Assembly: GCA_019316985.1 (NCBI GenBank)
Contig: CP079215.1
Location: forward strand, 992,001-1,056,000
DNA length: 64,000 nt
From: Paraniabella defluvii
GTDB taxonomy: Bacteria; Bacteroidota; Bacteroidia; Chitinophagales; Chitinophagaceae
Direction: 5' to 3'
Positions 10,985-21,443 of this stretch are shown here, piece by piece (the stretch's first letter is position 1; every line of letters starts with the position of its first letter). Under the pieces are notes generated by a model, which saw nothing but the letters and a program-made list of their open reading frames with translations, did no database searches and had not been told where the DNA came from. A program made the position numbers and the translations under genes.

Positions 10985-11443
10985 TTAGATCTTTACCTTG
11001 ATCACCATTTTTTTAATATTACCCTCACCTACGCCAATCATAGGTGCATGCACATCTTCAGGGAACAGTATTACAAACTGGTTATCGGTTAAATTAAAGT
11101 ACATGTCTGGCTTTTCATCCCAGAACTGCACATCTTTGGCATCATCATATCCACCTTTATCGGTATCACATTTTTCAATAGGTTTCCAGCCTATTTCTTC
11201 AACACCGCTGATGCACACCTGGATATCGATATGCTTACGGTGGCATTCAAATTTTTCTAAAGACTCTTCGCGGGATTTACCTTCTTTATCGGATACAATG
11301 GCTTTTAATTCATCGCCCTGGATTTCGTATGTGCCCGGTTCTATACCTGCTAAATCTGTAGCAGCTATATACTCAAATGCTTTAGCGAACAAAGGATGAA
11401 CACTATTATACTTCTGCGCATTCTTTAATGAATCGATGATCAT
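10985..11443 (-). CDS. YhcH/YjgK/YiaL family cupin protein
   Basis: Intact, about 152 codons. The start MIIDSLKNAQKY fits the family; the longer frame to 11509 was rejected because it runs through the intergenic hairpin. Conserved metal/substrate positions are seen in ECHRKHIDIQV and in FVILFPEDVHAPMIG. Family members (EbgC, YhcH) are cupin proteins linked to sugar-acid and sialic-acid metabolism; here it may act as an anomerase or isomerase on a uronate. Inside the uronate operon, between kdgK and kdgA. Confidence 0.85.
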   Translation of the reverse strand: MIIDSLKNAQKYNSVHPLFAKAFEYIAATDLAGIEPGTYEIQGDELKAIVSDKEGKSREESLEKFECHRKHIDIQVCISGVEEIGWKPIEKCDTDKGGYDDAKDVQFWDEKPDMYFNLTDNQFVILFPEDVHAPMIGVGEGNIKKMVIKVKI

Positions 11444-11465
11444 GATGATATGTTTGATGTACGAA

Positions 11466-11508
11466 TGTACGATGTACGGAATCCATATAATCTTCCGTAC
11501 ACCGTACA
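11466..11508. repeat. Large intergenic inverted repeat between kdgK and yhcH
   Basis: 16-nt arms beginning TGTACGATGTACGG and ending CCGTACA.CGTACA, with one A/C mismatch and an 11-nt loop. The left arm is itself an imperfect direct repeat of TGTACG. An 11-mer GAATGTACGAT is repeated at 12600-12610 in the next spacer. No T run follows, so RNA processing or stability is more likely than termination. Confidence 0.6.
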
Positions 11509-11530
11509 TTAAATATCGTACTTATTAAAA

Positions 11531-12554
11531 TTATCTCTGTACTCTTCCACTGGCATCGCCTTTCATCAGCGTTTTTACATCGCTTAATGTAGCGTGGTTT
11601 AAATCGCCGGGAATGGTATGTTTTAATGCAGAAGCTGCCACTCCAAACTCTGCTGCATCGGCCATGCTCATACCGGTAACCAGGCCATAAATAAGACCAC
11701 TGGCAAAGCTATCGCCACTACCCACACGGTCAACTATGCGCACGTCATACTTACGGGTGTGGTAGAAGTCGTTGCCATCGCTCACCAATGCGCTCCAGCC
11801 ATTGTCGCTGGCGCTATAGCTTTCGCGTAAAGAAGACGCGATGTATTTAAATCCGAATTTTTCTTTCATCTGGCGGATCACATCTTTATAACCATCCAGA
11901 TTCAATTCGCCCTTGGTGATATCGCTATGAGCTGCTTTAAAACCTAAAGTGGTTTCAGCGTCTTCTTCGTTACCAATACATACATCTACATATTTACACA
12001 GCTCAGTCATTACCGATTGCGCTTTTTCTTTGCTCCATAATTTCTTACGGTAGTTTAAGTCGATAGAAGTGGTGATGCCTCTTTCTTTAGCCGCTTTTAA
12101 GGCAGCTTCCGTCAGTGCAGCAGCTTTATCGCTTAATGCCGGTGTGATACCTGTAGTGTGAAACCAGTCTGCGCCTTCAAAAATTTTATCCCAGTTAAAT
12201 TCGCTTGCATCAACTTCTGCAATGGAAGCACCTGCCCTGTCGTAAATAACCTGGGAAGCGCGCATAGAGGCACCGGTTTCAGGAAGTAGATACCCAGTCT
12301 TTCGCCGCCCCTTGCTACATGCTGTGTGTCTACCCCATAGCGACGCAGGTGATTAATAGCAGACTGACCAATTGCATTATCCGGTACCTTGGAAACAAAA
12401 ACACCGTTTAAACCGTAATTAGACAATGCTACTGCTACGTTGGCTTCACCGCCGCCATAGGTAACATCAAAAGATTCTGCCTGAACAAAACGCTGAAAGC
12501 CTGGTGTGGAAAGGCGCAACATTATTTCTCCGAGTGTAACTACTTTTTTGACAT
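11531..12554 (-). CDS. kdgK: 2-keto-3-deoxygluconate kinase (PfkB family)
   Basis: About 340 codons. It phosphorylates KDG to KDPG. The N-terminal PfkB signature region FDVTYGGGEANVAVALS and the C-terminal catalytic motif DRVGSGDSFASGL (Asp as base, GxGD anion hole) are intact. The true start is the ATG at 12552-12554, giving MSKKVVTLGEIMLRLS; a missing base in the T6 run at 12544-12549 (an A-run on the coding strand) hides it. A second break is near 12270. It is operonic with kduI and yhcH. Confidence 0.92.
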
Positions 12555-12570
12555 GACTTCTTATTGAAAA

Positions 12571-12592
12571 ATTGAGTATTGAAATTGAGTAT
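12571..12592. repeat. Short tandem direct repeat ATTGAGTAT
   Basis: Two exact copies of ATTGAGTAT with a 13-nt period in the kduI-kdgK spacer, followed by GAATGTACGAT, which is shared with the hairpin at 11466. Part of the repeat-rich spacers of this operon. Confidence 0.5.
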
Positions 12593-12622
12593 CGATGATG
12601 AATGTACGATCGTAAGGGTCTA

Positions 12623-13521
12623 TTATTTTACCGTATGCACCGGCGCGGGATCCATATCGCTGTACACCAGGTTTTCACCCGCCATACCCCATATAAAACC
12701 ATAGTTGGTGGTACCGCAGCCAAAGTGGGTACTCCAGGGCGGCGAGATCACCGCTTCGTTATTGGCCATTACTATGTGACGTGACTCAGCCGGGTTACCC
12801 ATAAAATGGAACAGGCGCTGATCGGCCGGCAGGTCAAAATAGAAATAGGCTTCCATGCGACGGGTATGCGTATGTGGCGGAACCGAGTTCCATACACTAC
12901 CCGGAGCCAGAATAGTTAAGCCCATTACCAGCTGGCAGCTTTGAAGGCCTTCCAGATGGATATACTTATAAACGGTTCTTTTGTTGGATGTTTCTGCCGC
13001 ACCCAGGTCTACCGGGGAAGCCTGCTCTTTAGTAAACACCGCGTTGGGGTAGGTTGCATGCGCAGGAGCCGACAAAATATAGAAAACAGCCGGAGCTTTT
13101 TGCTGGCCGATGAGAAGCTTACCTTTTTAGTACCCTTACCTAAATACAGGCAGGAAAGCTTCTCTAATTCAAACTTCTGACCATCTGCAGTTACCGTTCC
13201 TTTTCCACCTACGTTAATAATACCCATTTCACGACGCTCCAAAAAATATTCCGCGCGCAGTTCGGGATGATTACCTAATGTTAATGTTTTGTTGATGGAA
13301 CAGCGCCACCAATAATTACACGGTCATAATGAGAATATACCAGTTTAATGGTGTCGGCTACCATCAGGTCTTTTACCAGGAAATTATCAATCAGCTTTTG
13401 TGTGTCCATTGTTTTGGTTTCTTCCGGACCTACTGCAAAACGTATTTCCATATCGCCATCCACGAAAGTGTTGGTTTTATAATCTTTGAGTGCGGGTGCT
13501 GCACTTATTTTTTTTTGCCAT
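12623..13521 (-). CDS. kduI: 5-keto-4-deoxyuronate isomerase
   Basis: Cupin isomerase of about 299 codons that converts 4-deoxy-L-threo-5-hexosulose uronate (DKI) to DKII. The zinc-site motif PPHTHTRRMEAYFYF (His, His, Glu) and the later GCGTTNYGFIWGMAGEN end are characteristic. The N terminus after repair is MAKKISAAPALKDYKTNTF, with the ATG at 13519-13521; the T9 run on the plus strand at 13508-13516 causes the first break, others are near 13303 and 13127. With kduD it processes the unsaturated uronate released by GH105. Confidence 0.92.
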
Positions 13522-13531
13522 TATTTAAAGT

Positions 13532-13612
13532 ATTTAGATATTAGATATCAGACGCTGTCCATTGTCTATCGACCATGAACCGTGAACCATTGACCATGAA
13601 CTATCCACCATC
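13532..13612. repeat. Repeat-rich spacer between kduD and kduI
   Basis: Positions 13532-13555 (TTTAGATATTAG then ATCAGACGC) are nearly repeated at 20523-20547 before uxaB. The rest, 13566-13606, is an imperfect tandem array of GACCATGAACC-like units. No gene or T-run terminator is seen here. Confidence 0.5.
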
Positions 13613-13613
13613 C

Positions 13614-14376
13614 CTACCTTCCCATCCAGCCGCCATCTACAACCAGGATCTCTCCATTTACGTAGTTGCTGGCCTGTGATGCCAGGAATACTGCAGGCCC
13701 GGCAAAATCTTCAGGCGTTCCCCACCTGCCGGCAGGAATACGGCTCAAGATGGACTGGCTGCGATCGGGATCATCGCGCAATGCCTGCGTATTGTCGGTG
13801 GCAATATAACCAGGGGCTATACCATTTACATTAACGCCTTTGGACGCCCACTCGTTAGACATGGCTTTAATAACACTGGATAACGCTCCTTGCTTGCCGC
13901 ATAACCCGGCACTGTAATACCACCCTGGAAAGTAAGTAAAGAGCAGGTAAAGATTATTTTACCGCTTCCCTGTTCAATCATACGTTTTCCAAACTCGCGT
14001 GCCAGAATAAACGGGGTGTCGAGGTTAATCGCTAATACATTATCCCACCATTCGTCGGGATGTTCTGCTACCGGCTTTCGCATGATGGTGCCGGCATTAT
14101 TAACCAATATATCTATTCTCTCATTATCTGCCAGTACATTCTTTATAAAAGCATATACACTGTCCCGGTCTGAAGCATCTAACTTGTAAAACTTAAAGCT
14201 GCGTCCCAAAGCTGTAACCTGCTTTTCTATTTCAGAACCGGCTTCAACCGTTCTGGAAGCTACTATAATATTGGCGCCGGCCTGTGCCAGTCCCAGCGCC
14301 ATACCCGCACCTATACCTTTATTGCCCCGGTTACCAAGGCTGTTTTCCCGGATAAATCGAAATAATTCAAGCTCAT
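13614..14376 (-). CDS. kduD: 2-dehydro-3-deoxy-D-gluconate 5-dehydrogenase
   Basis: Classical SDR of about 254 codons that reduces DKII to KDG. After repair of a missing G near 14328 the N terminus reads [20 protein letters not shown]. It also has the [10 protein letters not shown] motif, the catalytic Ser region, the YxxxK in GYAASKG, and the terminal [14 protein letters not shown] that is typical of KduD. A second break is near 13880. The name rests on the KduD-like ends and the adjacent kduI. Confidence 0.9.
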
Positions 14377-14420
14377 TATTTTTTTGTTTTAAGCAGAAAG
14401 TGGTCACTCTGCCGAAGCTA

Positions 14421-15829
14421 CTATTTTAATTGTAAGTTGAAATAATTATTAGCGTTATTGAAACAGATATCCTGTATTACCTGCCCTATCCATTCAATAT
14501 TTGCAGGCAACTCTCCGTTTTCAACATCGTTACCAAAGAGGTTGCACAATATTCTCCTGAAATACTCATGCCTTGGGAACGAAAGAAAGCTTCTGGAGTC
14601 CGTTAACATTCCCACAAACCTACTCAACAAACCCATATTAGATAAAGCATTCATTTGCTTAATCATGCCATCTTTCTGATCGAGAAACCACCAGCCCGAT
14701 CCCCACTGTATCTTACCGGGAGCAGAGCCATCATTAAAGTTGCCGATCATGGTTGCCATCAGCTCATTATCTGCGGGATTCAGGTTATACAAAATAGTTT
14801 TAGTGAGTTTATCTCTGCTGATCAGCCCCCAGGAATTTTGAGATAGCCCGCGCCTGGGGAAAGTCTCCTATAGAGTCCCACCCGGTATCGGGCCCCAGCT
14901 CACGCATGGCTTTTAAGTTGTTGTTCCTGATAGCGCCGAGGTGAAACTGCTGCACCCAGCCTTTTCATGATCCCACTCTGCGAAATATACCAACATAGCT
15001 GAGCGGAATTTATTTTGCTCTTCTATGCTCAGCTCATGGCCTCCGTATACTTTATCGAAAATTTCATGAATTTCATGTTCAGTATAGTCCTCAGCGTAGA
15101 TCTGCTCTAATCCATGATCAGATACGGAACAGCCCATGGTGGCGAAAAAATCGTGACGCTTTTTCAATGCATCCAGGAAGTCTTTAAAAAATACAATATG
15201 TACATTGGAAGCGGCTTCCAGCTTTTTAGTATAGGCTACAAAGTTGGCTGCGTTCGCTACATTCATGGCGGCATCGGGTCTCCAGGCCGGGATAATAGGA
15301 ATTTCAAAACCGTCGTCTTTTACTTTCTGATGATGCTCCAGCGAGTCAACAGGATCGTCTGTTGTACAAACCGTTTTTACATTCATCTTGCGTAAAAGGT
15401 TCCTTACGCTGTATTCGGGCGTTTGCAGCTTAGCGGTGCATTCATCATATATTTTACGCGCTGTTGAAGCATCAAGAATATCATGTATATCGAAATAGCG
15501 CTGTAACTCCATATGCGTCCAATGGTATAATGGATTACGCATCGTATAAGGCACCGTCTCCGCCCACTTTTCAAACTTCTCGTAATCGCTTTTATTACCT
15601 GTGCAATACGCTTCATCTACGCCATTGGTGCGCATCGCACGCCATTTATAATGATCGCCGTATAACCATATCTGTGTAAGGTTATCAAATTGTTTATCGT
15701 TTGCTATCTGGTCCGGAGGAAGATGGCAGTGATAATCGATGATCGGCATTTGCTTTGCATATTCATGGTAGAGCGTTTGCGCCGTTTTGGTTTCAATAAA
15801 AAGTTTTCGTCTAAAAATTGCTTTGCCAT
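14421..15829 (-). CDS. uxaC: Uronate (glucuronate/galacturonate) isomerase
   Basis: TIM-barrel isomerase of about 469 codons, the family's usual length. It turns D-galacturonate into tagaturonate and D-glucuronate into fructuronate. The motif [14 protein letters not shown] holds the first metal-binding His pair, and [13 protein letters not shown] follows in mid-protein. The C terminus has the [20 protein letters not shown] block. The ATG at 15827-15829 gives [20 protein letters not shown] after one missing G is restored near 15797; a second break is near 14957. Confidence 0.95.
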
Positions 15830-15873
15830 ATCGTCTAAACCTCAGTTTATATGTTTATTAGATAGTTATATTT

Positions 15874-17515
15874 TTACAAGCTTACGCCACGCTTCCATGG
15901 AATAAAATCATCCTGGTTTAATAGCACCGCTTTAGGGATCACTTCGCCGCTTGCAGCTTTGATACAATATTCCAGTATATCTTCACCCATTTCCTCTATC
16001 GTCTTCTCTCCTTCAACCACTGGTCCGCAATTAATATCTATTATATCGCTCATTCTTTTGGTAAGCACATTATTGGTAGATACTTTAATGGTAGGGCAAA
16101 CGGGGTTACCGGTTGGTGTGCCCAGGCCGGTTGTAAAAAGTATCAAAGTGGCTCCCGATGCCGCTTTGCCTGTAGTTGCCTCCACGTCATTGCCAGGAGT
16201 ACAAACCAGGCTCAGGCCTGGTTTGGTAGCAGGCTCTGTATAGTCCAACACATCTACTACCGGTGAAGTGCCTCCTTTTTTAGCCGCACCCGTACTTTTA
16301 ATAGCATCGGTGATCAGGCCGTCTTTTATATTACCGGGCGAAGGGTTCATATAAAGCCCGATCCAACCGCCTCTGCCTGGCTATTGTAAGTGGTCATCAG
16401 GTAGATGAACTTCTTCGCTTTGTCTTCGTCGATTGTCCTGTCTATCAATTGCTGCTCTGCACCACATAGTTCGGGAAATTCAGCCAATAAAACCTTGCCT
16501 CCCAAAGCAGCCAGCAAATCGCTGGTATAGCCCACAGCCGGATTGGCGCTGATACCGCTGAAACCATCGCTACCCCCACATTTCACCCCAGGACCAACTT
16601 CGACAAAGGTGCCGGCTGCCGCTCTATTTTATTAGCTTCAATCAGCCCTTTAAAAGTATCTTTTATAGCATCGCTGATCAACTGCTCTTCGCTTTGCGAT
16701 TGCTGTTGTTCGTATACCAGCAAAGGCTTATCAAAATCAGGATTACGTAATTTGATTTCCTCCAATAGCTGCTTTGTTTGCAGATTCTGACATCCCAAAC
16801 TTAAAATAGTTACACCAGCCACGTTAGGATGATCGGCATAAGCTGCCAGTAATTTTCCTAAAACACCGGCATCCTGGCGGGTACCGCCGCAACCGCCTTG
16901 GTGATTTAAGAACTTGATCCCGTCAATATTTTTAAAAACACGGTCGTTAGGTGTAGTTGGAGCAGCCGGCGCCAGATCCAATGAACCTATATCTTCCCCA
17001 TGCTTGTAGGCCTCCACCAAATGATGGGCATACCTTTTATACTTATCTGTAACGGCATACCCCAGTTCGTTGTGAAGCGCTTCACGGATCACATCGAGGT
17101 TACGGTTTTCGCAGAATACCGTTGGCATAAACAACCAATAGTTGGCGGTTCCTACTCTTCCGTCTTTGCGGTGATAACCGTTAAAAGTCCGGCCTTCAAA
17201 TTTCGACACGTCGGGAGGTGTCCATTGATAATGATAAGGGCGATATTCGAAAGGATCCGCAGCATGCCGGGTATTCTCCGTGTTCATTACCCCGCCTCTC
17301 GGGATAAAGTTTTGCGCCTTTCCCACCAATACCCCATACATGATGATCTCATCTCCCGCCTGCATATCATTGGTGAAAAACTTATGCTTCGCGTTCACAT
17401 CATCCTGCAATACAAAATCCTCTCCCTTGTATTGAATGGTTTGTCCCTTTTTCAGGTCTTTCAATGCAACGATCACATTATCGTTAGGGTGTACCTTTAA
17501 AACTAATTCAGCCAT
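15874..17515 (-). CDS. UxaA-family dehydratase, GarD-like paralog
   Basis: About 547 codons with an N-terminal SAF domain ([18 protein letters not shown]) and a C-terminal UxaA/GarD dehydratase domain. Several features match galactarate dehydratase (GarD) better than Uxa[34 protein letters not shown], and the [19 protein letters not shown] end. It is also about 50 codons longer than the neighbouring paralog. Probable substrate is an aldonate or aldarate (altronate, galactarate or similar); this cannot be fixed from sequence. Breaks are near 16585 and 16350. It lies 11 nt after the canonical uxaA. Confidence 0.8.
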
Positions 17516-17526
17516 GGCAATATTTT

Positions 17527-19009
17527 TTACAATGTTACACCCATTTTGAATATCGCGATTTCTTTGAACCCTGTTAATTCATGCTTCAATTGCTTACCGC
17601 TGGCTACTTCTACAATAAAATCGGCAAATTCCTGTGTTACTTCATCTTTATCCCTGCCTTCCAGTAAAACACCGGCGTTAAAATCGATCCAGTTTTTCTT
17701 AAAATCGAATAACCTGGTATTAGTGGAAATCTTCATTGTTGGAACAAAGCTGCCAAACGGCGTACCACGGCCTGTAGTAAACAACACGATCTGGCAACCT
17801 GATAATGCCAGGGCGGTAGACGCTACCAGGTCGTTACCCGGTGCATTCAGCAGGTTTAAACCTTTTACCTTAACGGGCTCAGCGTAATCCAATACAGCAA
17901 CTACTTCAGAATTACCGCCCTTTTGCGTACAACCTAACGACTTATCTTCGAGGGTACTGATTCCACCCTTTTTATTACCCGGTGACGGGTTCTCGTAAAT
18001 AGGCTGGTCGTGCTTGCGGAAATAGGTTTTAAAATTGTTGATCAATGCAACAGTATCGTCGAATACCTGCTCGGTAGTACAACGATTCATTAAAATAGTT
18101 TCGGCGCCAAACATCTCGGGCACTTCGGTAAGAATGGTAGTGCCTCCTGGGCAATCAACCAATCTGAAAAACGACCCACCAGCGGGTTTGCTGTAATACC
18201 GCTGAAACCATCGCTGCCACCGCATTTCAAGCCCACTTTCAGGAGAGACAATGGAAGATCTTCACGTTTATCAGCCCTCATTTTTTCACCAGCTCGCTCA
18301 TCAATTCAAAGCCTGCTTCTACCTCATCTGCTACGTCCTGGGAGATTACAAATTTCACACGATCTTCATCGAAAGTGCCCATCGCCAATTTAAACTCGTT
18401 CTGCTGGTTGTTTTCGCAACCCAGGCTCATCACCAGTACGCCACCGGCATTGGGGTGTTTTGCTAAAGCTACCAAGGCATTTTTGTATTCTCATGGTCAT
18501 CACCCAATTGAGAGCAACCATAATTATGAGAGAATACGCGGATATCATCGATATGACTTACATCCAGCTCGCTTTTGATACGATTGATAATAGCCTGTGC
18601 CTGGCCGTTTACGCAACCCACTGTTGGAACGATCCATAATTCATTACGTATGCCTGCTTCTCCATTGTAACGCCTGTATCCCTTAAACGTAAGGTTACTT
18701 TGGGAATTTCCAGCTTACCACCTACCGGGTTATACTGGTATTCGAGATTGTCGTGCAGGTTTGTTTTTACATTATGTGTATGCACATGCTCCCCGATCGC
18801 AATATCGGTTAAAGCATGACCAATAGGATAACCGTATTTGATCACGTCTTCACCTTCAGCAATGGGCCTGATTGCAAACTTATGGCCTGTTTCAATAGCA
18901 TTTTTGCAATGATGGCCGCTCCGTTTACGGTTAATAAATCCCCTTCTGCGATAGCATCAATGGCCACGCAAACATTATCATTGGGGTGTATTTGAAGATA
19001 TTTTTCCAT
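17527..19009 (-). CDS. uxaA: Altronate dehydratase
   Basis: About 494 codons, the same length as E. coli UxaA (495). Dehydrates altronate to KDG, iron-dependent. SAF domain YLQIHPNDNVCVAID; then [78 protein letters not shown] and the FKEIAIFKMGVTL end, all close to the E. coli enzyme. At least four frame breaks (near 18905, 18845, 18610-18480 and 18200-18280). The ATG at 19009 begins MEKYLQ. Operonic with uxaB. Confidence 0.92.
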
Positions 19010-19066
19010 TTTCCGAATGTTTCCTTTTTGATTGTTTCCCGGGAGATCAACCTTCATGTTGATTCC

Positions 19067-20504
19067 TTATTGCAGTACTTCAGTAACTGCAGCTTTCATT
19101 CCTTTACTTAATATTGCTTCAACTGCAACAGCTACCTCATCGGCAAAGCCCGGCAAATCTTTTAACGGCGCTGTCCAGATCTTATCATTGTTAATAACAC
19201 CGTTCACCCATCCTTTAATATCTTCTTTATTGAAAGTGGATTGAATAAACTGAACGAATTCCGGTGTATCGTTGGGCGTAAAGCTCACTTCAGACTGACC
19301 GCTATACAATACCAGCAATGCCGCCAGTGAAAAAGTGGTCAGTTTAGCCTGCTTGCCCAGTTTATTGTAGTTGTCTGCCACTGTCGGGAAGTCACGGGTT
19401 TCCCATTTAGACAAGGAGTTTAAAGAGATGTCTTTCAGGTAGTGCTTCAGATAAGGATTATAGAAACGCTCCAAGATTTTTGCTGCAAAAGCTTTCAGTT
19501 CTTCCGGGTTCTCGCCAATGCCCGGCAATACCTCTTCAGCAACCATACGGTTAATGAATTGTTCCACTTCCGGTGTATTGAATGCATCCATTACCGTTTC
19601 ACAACCCAGCTGTAAAGCAACAGGTACCATTGCCGTATGCGCGCCATTCAATACCCTTACCTTCTTCGCCCTGAACGGACGGATATCATCCATGAACAAT
19701 ACGTTCAAACCAGCCTTATCCAATGGCAATTTTTCTTTGATACTGCTATCGCCACCAATTGCCCATACGTGGAAGTACTCGCCTTTTACCACCAGGTTAT
19801 CGTCAAAACCTATCTCCTCTTTGATCTCGTTGATGGTTTCTTTAGGAAAGCCCGGAACAATACGGTCTACCAATGTATCGTAAAAATGATTGGCAGTTTT
19901 TACCCAAGTTATAAAGTCGTCACCCAGGTTATTGGCCTGCGCATGTTTGATAACAAACTCACGTAAAGTAGAACCGTTATCTTCAATCAGCTCGCAGCAA
20001 ACAATTTGTAAGCCTTTTGCGGCATCTCCGTTAAACTTCAGGAAACGCTTGTGCAACAAGGCCGTCATTTTAGCCGGGAAAGACTTAGGCGGTTCTGCAT
20101 TCAGGTCATCACCTTCTTCATAGCGGATACCGGCTTCAGTAGTATTAGAAAAAACAAGCTCTAATCCTTCATTTAAAAACAGTTCCTCGTATTTCTTGTA
20201 CTCTGTATAGGGATTGATGATATCCGTGATAGATTTAATTAATGCTACTTCTTTTACCGGTTGTTTGTCCTTAATACCCTCCAGGTAAACATGGTATAGA
20301 TTATCCTGTTTGTGAAAAATCTGCTTCACCACTTCCCCCGCCAATAGGCTGTACCAGCGCAATTCCATGATTCATGATGCCATCATTATTGGCCTTATCT
20401 ATCATCCAGTCTACAAAAGCTCTAAGAAAATTTCCTTCGCCAAATTGCATGATCTTAACCGGATACTCCGGTTTTTCCACAGTGGTTTTATTTAACGGTT
20501 TCAT
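19067..20504 (-). CDS. uxaB: Tagaturonate reductase (altronate oxidoreductase)
   Basis: Polyol/mannitol dehydrogenase family, about 479 codons. Reduces tagaturonate to altronate with NADH. The N terminus has KIMQFGEGNFLRAFVDWMID, and the C-terminal catalytic region has KKVRVLNGAHTAMVPVALQLG, whose Lys, Asn and His match the family's active site. One break lies near 20330. Positioned between the DUF4350 gene and uxaA, as expected for the galacturonate branch. Confidence 0.93.
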
Positions 20505-20522
20505 ATATTATTTAGTATTCAG

Positions 20523-20547
20523 ATATTTAGATATTAGTATCAGATGC
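20523..20547. repeat. Second copy of the ATATTTAGATATTAG-type spacer repeat
   Basis: About 23 of 25 bases agree with 13532-13555. It sits between the DUF4350 gene and uxaB. Confidence 0.5.
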
Positions 20548-20577
20548 CGGTACTATATATTAAGCGTAGTAGTTCAG

Positions 20578-21402
20578 CTATTTGCTATTTTCCAGTAACC
20601 ATTTTACCCAGTCGGCAGCTGCCTTATCGTTTTCAAATTGTTTTGGTAATCTCCTGTGGCCTATATATTCATTGTAAATCCAAGGATCTCCCAATGCAAA
20701 CACAGTACCCGCGCCATATTTACGCACAGCCATTACATCAAACCCGTCTGCCTTAAGTATGATTTCGGCGGGCGCTGTGGCTGTTAGAACTGATGCCCTT
20801 TATATATACATTCTTTGCGGTTTTAAAAACCGGGTTTCCGGCATTCACATTTACCTGGCCTTGTTCGAAGTGGGGATCCTGAACTACCAGGCGATTATCT
20901 TTATTGAAGCGGATACCAAACTTTTCAGCAAGTATATTGAAGCGATCGAGCTCACAATTGGTTGAATCATTTCCGAATAAAACCAATACGCCGCCTGCCT
21001 TCACCCAATCGGCCACTATTGTCGCATAAGCTTCGGTCATATAATTTGGGGCAGCAGTTTCTTTTTCATTGTCCGGATCGGCTATAATATAAACAGCCGC
21101 AGTTTTTAGATTTTCTGCCTTAGGCGCCTCCTTCAAAGTTGCCAGTGTAGCTCCTTCTTTTTGAAAAGTTCTCCCAATTCGGAGTAGCCTCCCATACTGG
21201 TATCACTCCACAGGTAATGCCATGCCACCCGGGCGCCGTTCTCGTCCTTCCACTCATTGTTAAAGTAATTATCCAGCAATACTGTTATACCGGTTGTAGT
21301 TGCAGTAGAGTCTCCTGTCTTCTTTTCTTCCTCTGCCCTGGTTGTACCACAAGAGCAAAATGTTGCTATAAAAGTTATCGCTGCCAATAAAATTCTTGTC
21401 AT
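20578..21402 (-). CDS. Stand-alone DUF4350 lipoprotein
   Basis: About 275 codons. The lead TRILLAAITFIATFCSC ends in a Cys that may be lipidated. The body is a DUF4350 (ThuA/GATase-like) domain: ITVLLDNYFNNEW, YIIADPDNEKETAAPNYMTEAYA, WVKAGGVLVLFGNDSTNCE and the terminal GDPWIYNEYIG. It is a clear paralog of the C-terminal domain of the upstream GH105 protein. Two breaks (near 21160 and 20773); the repaired stop is the TAG at 20578-20580. Probably acts in the periplasm on pectin-derived sugars; function unproven. Confidence 0.75.
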
Positions 21403-21443
21403 ATTTTTGTTTTCCGACTAAGATAAAGTTTCAACCGTTGCTT

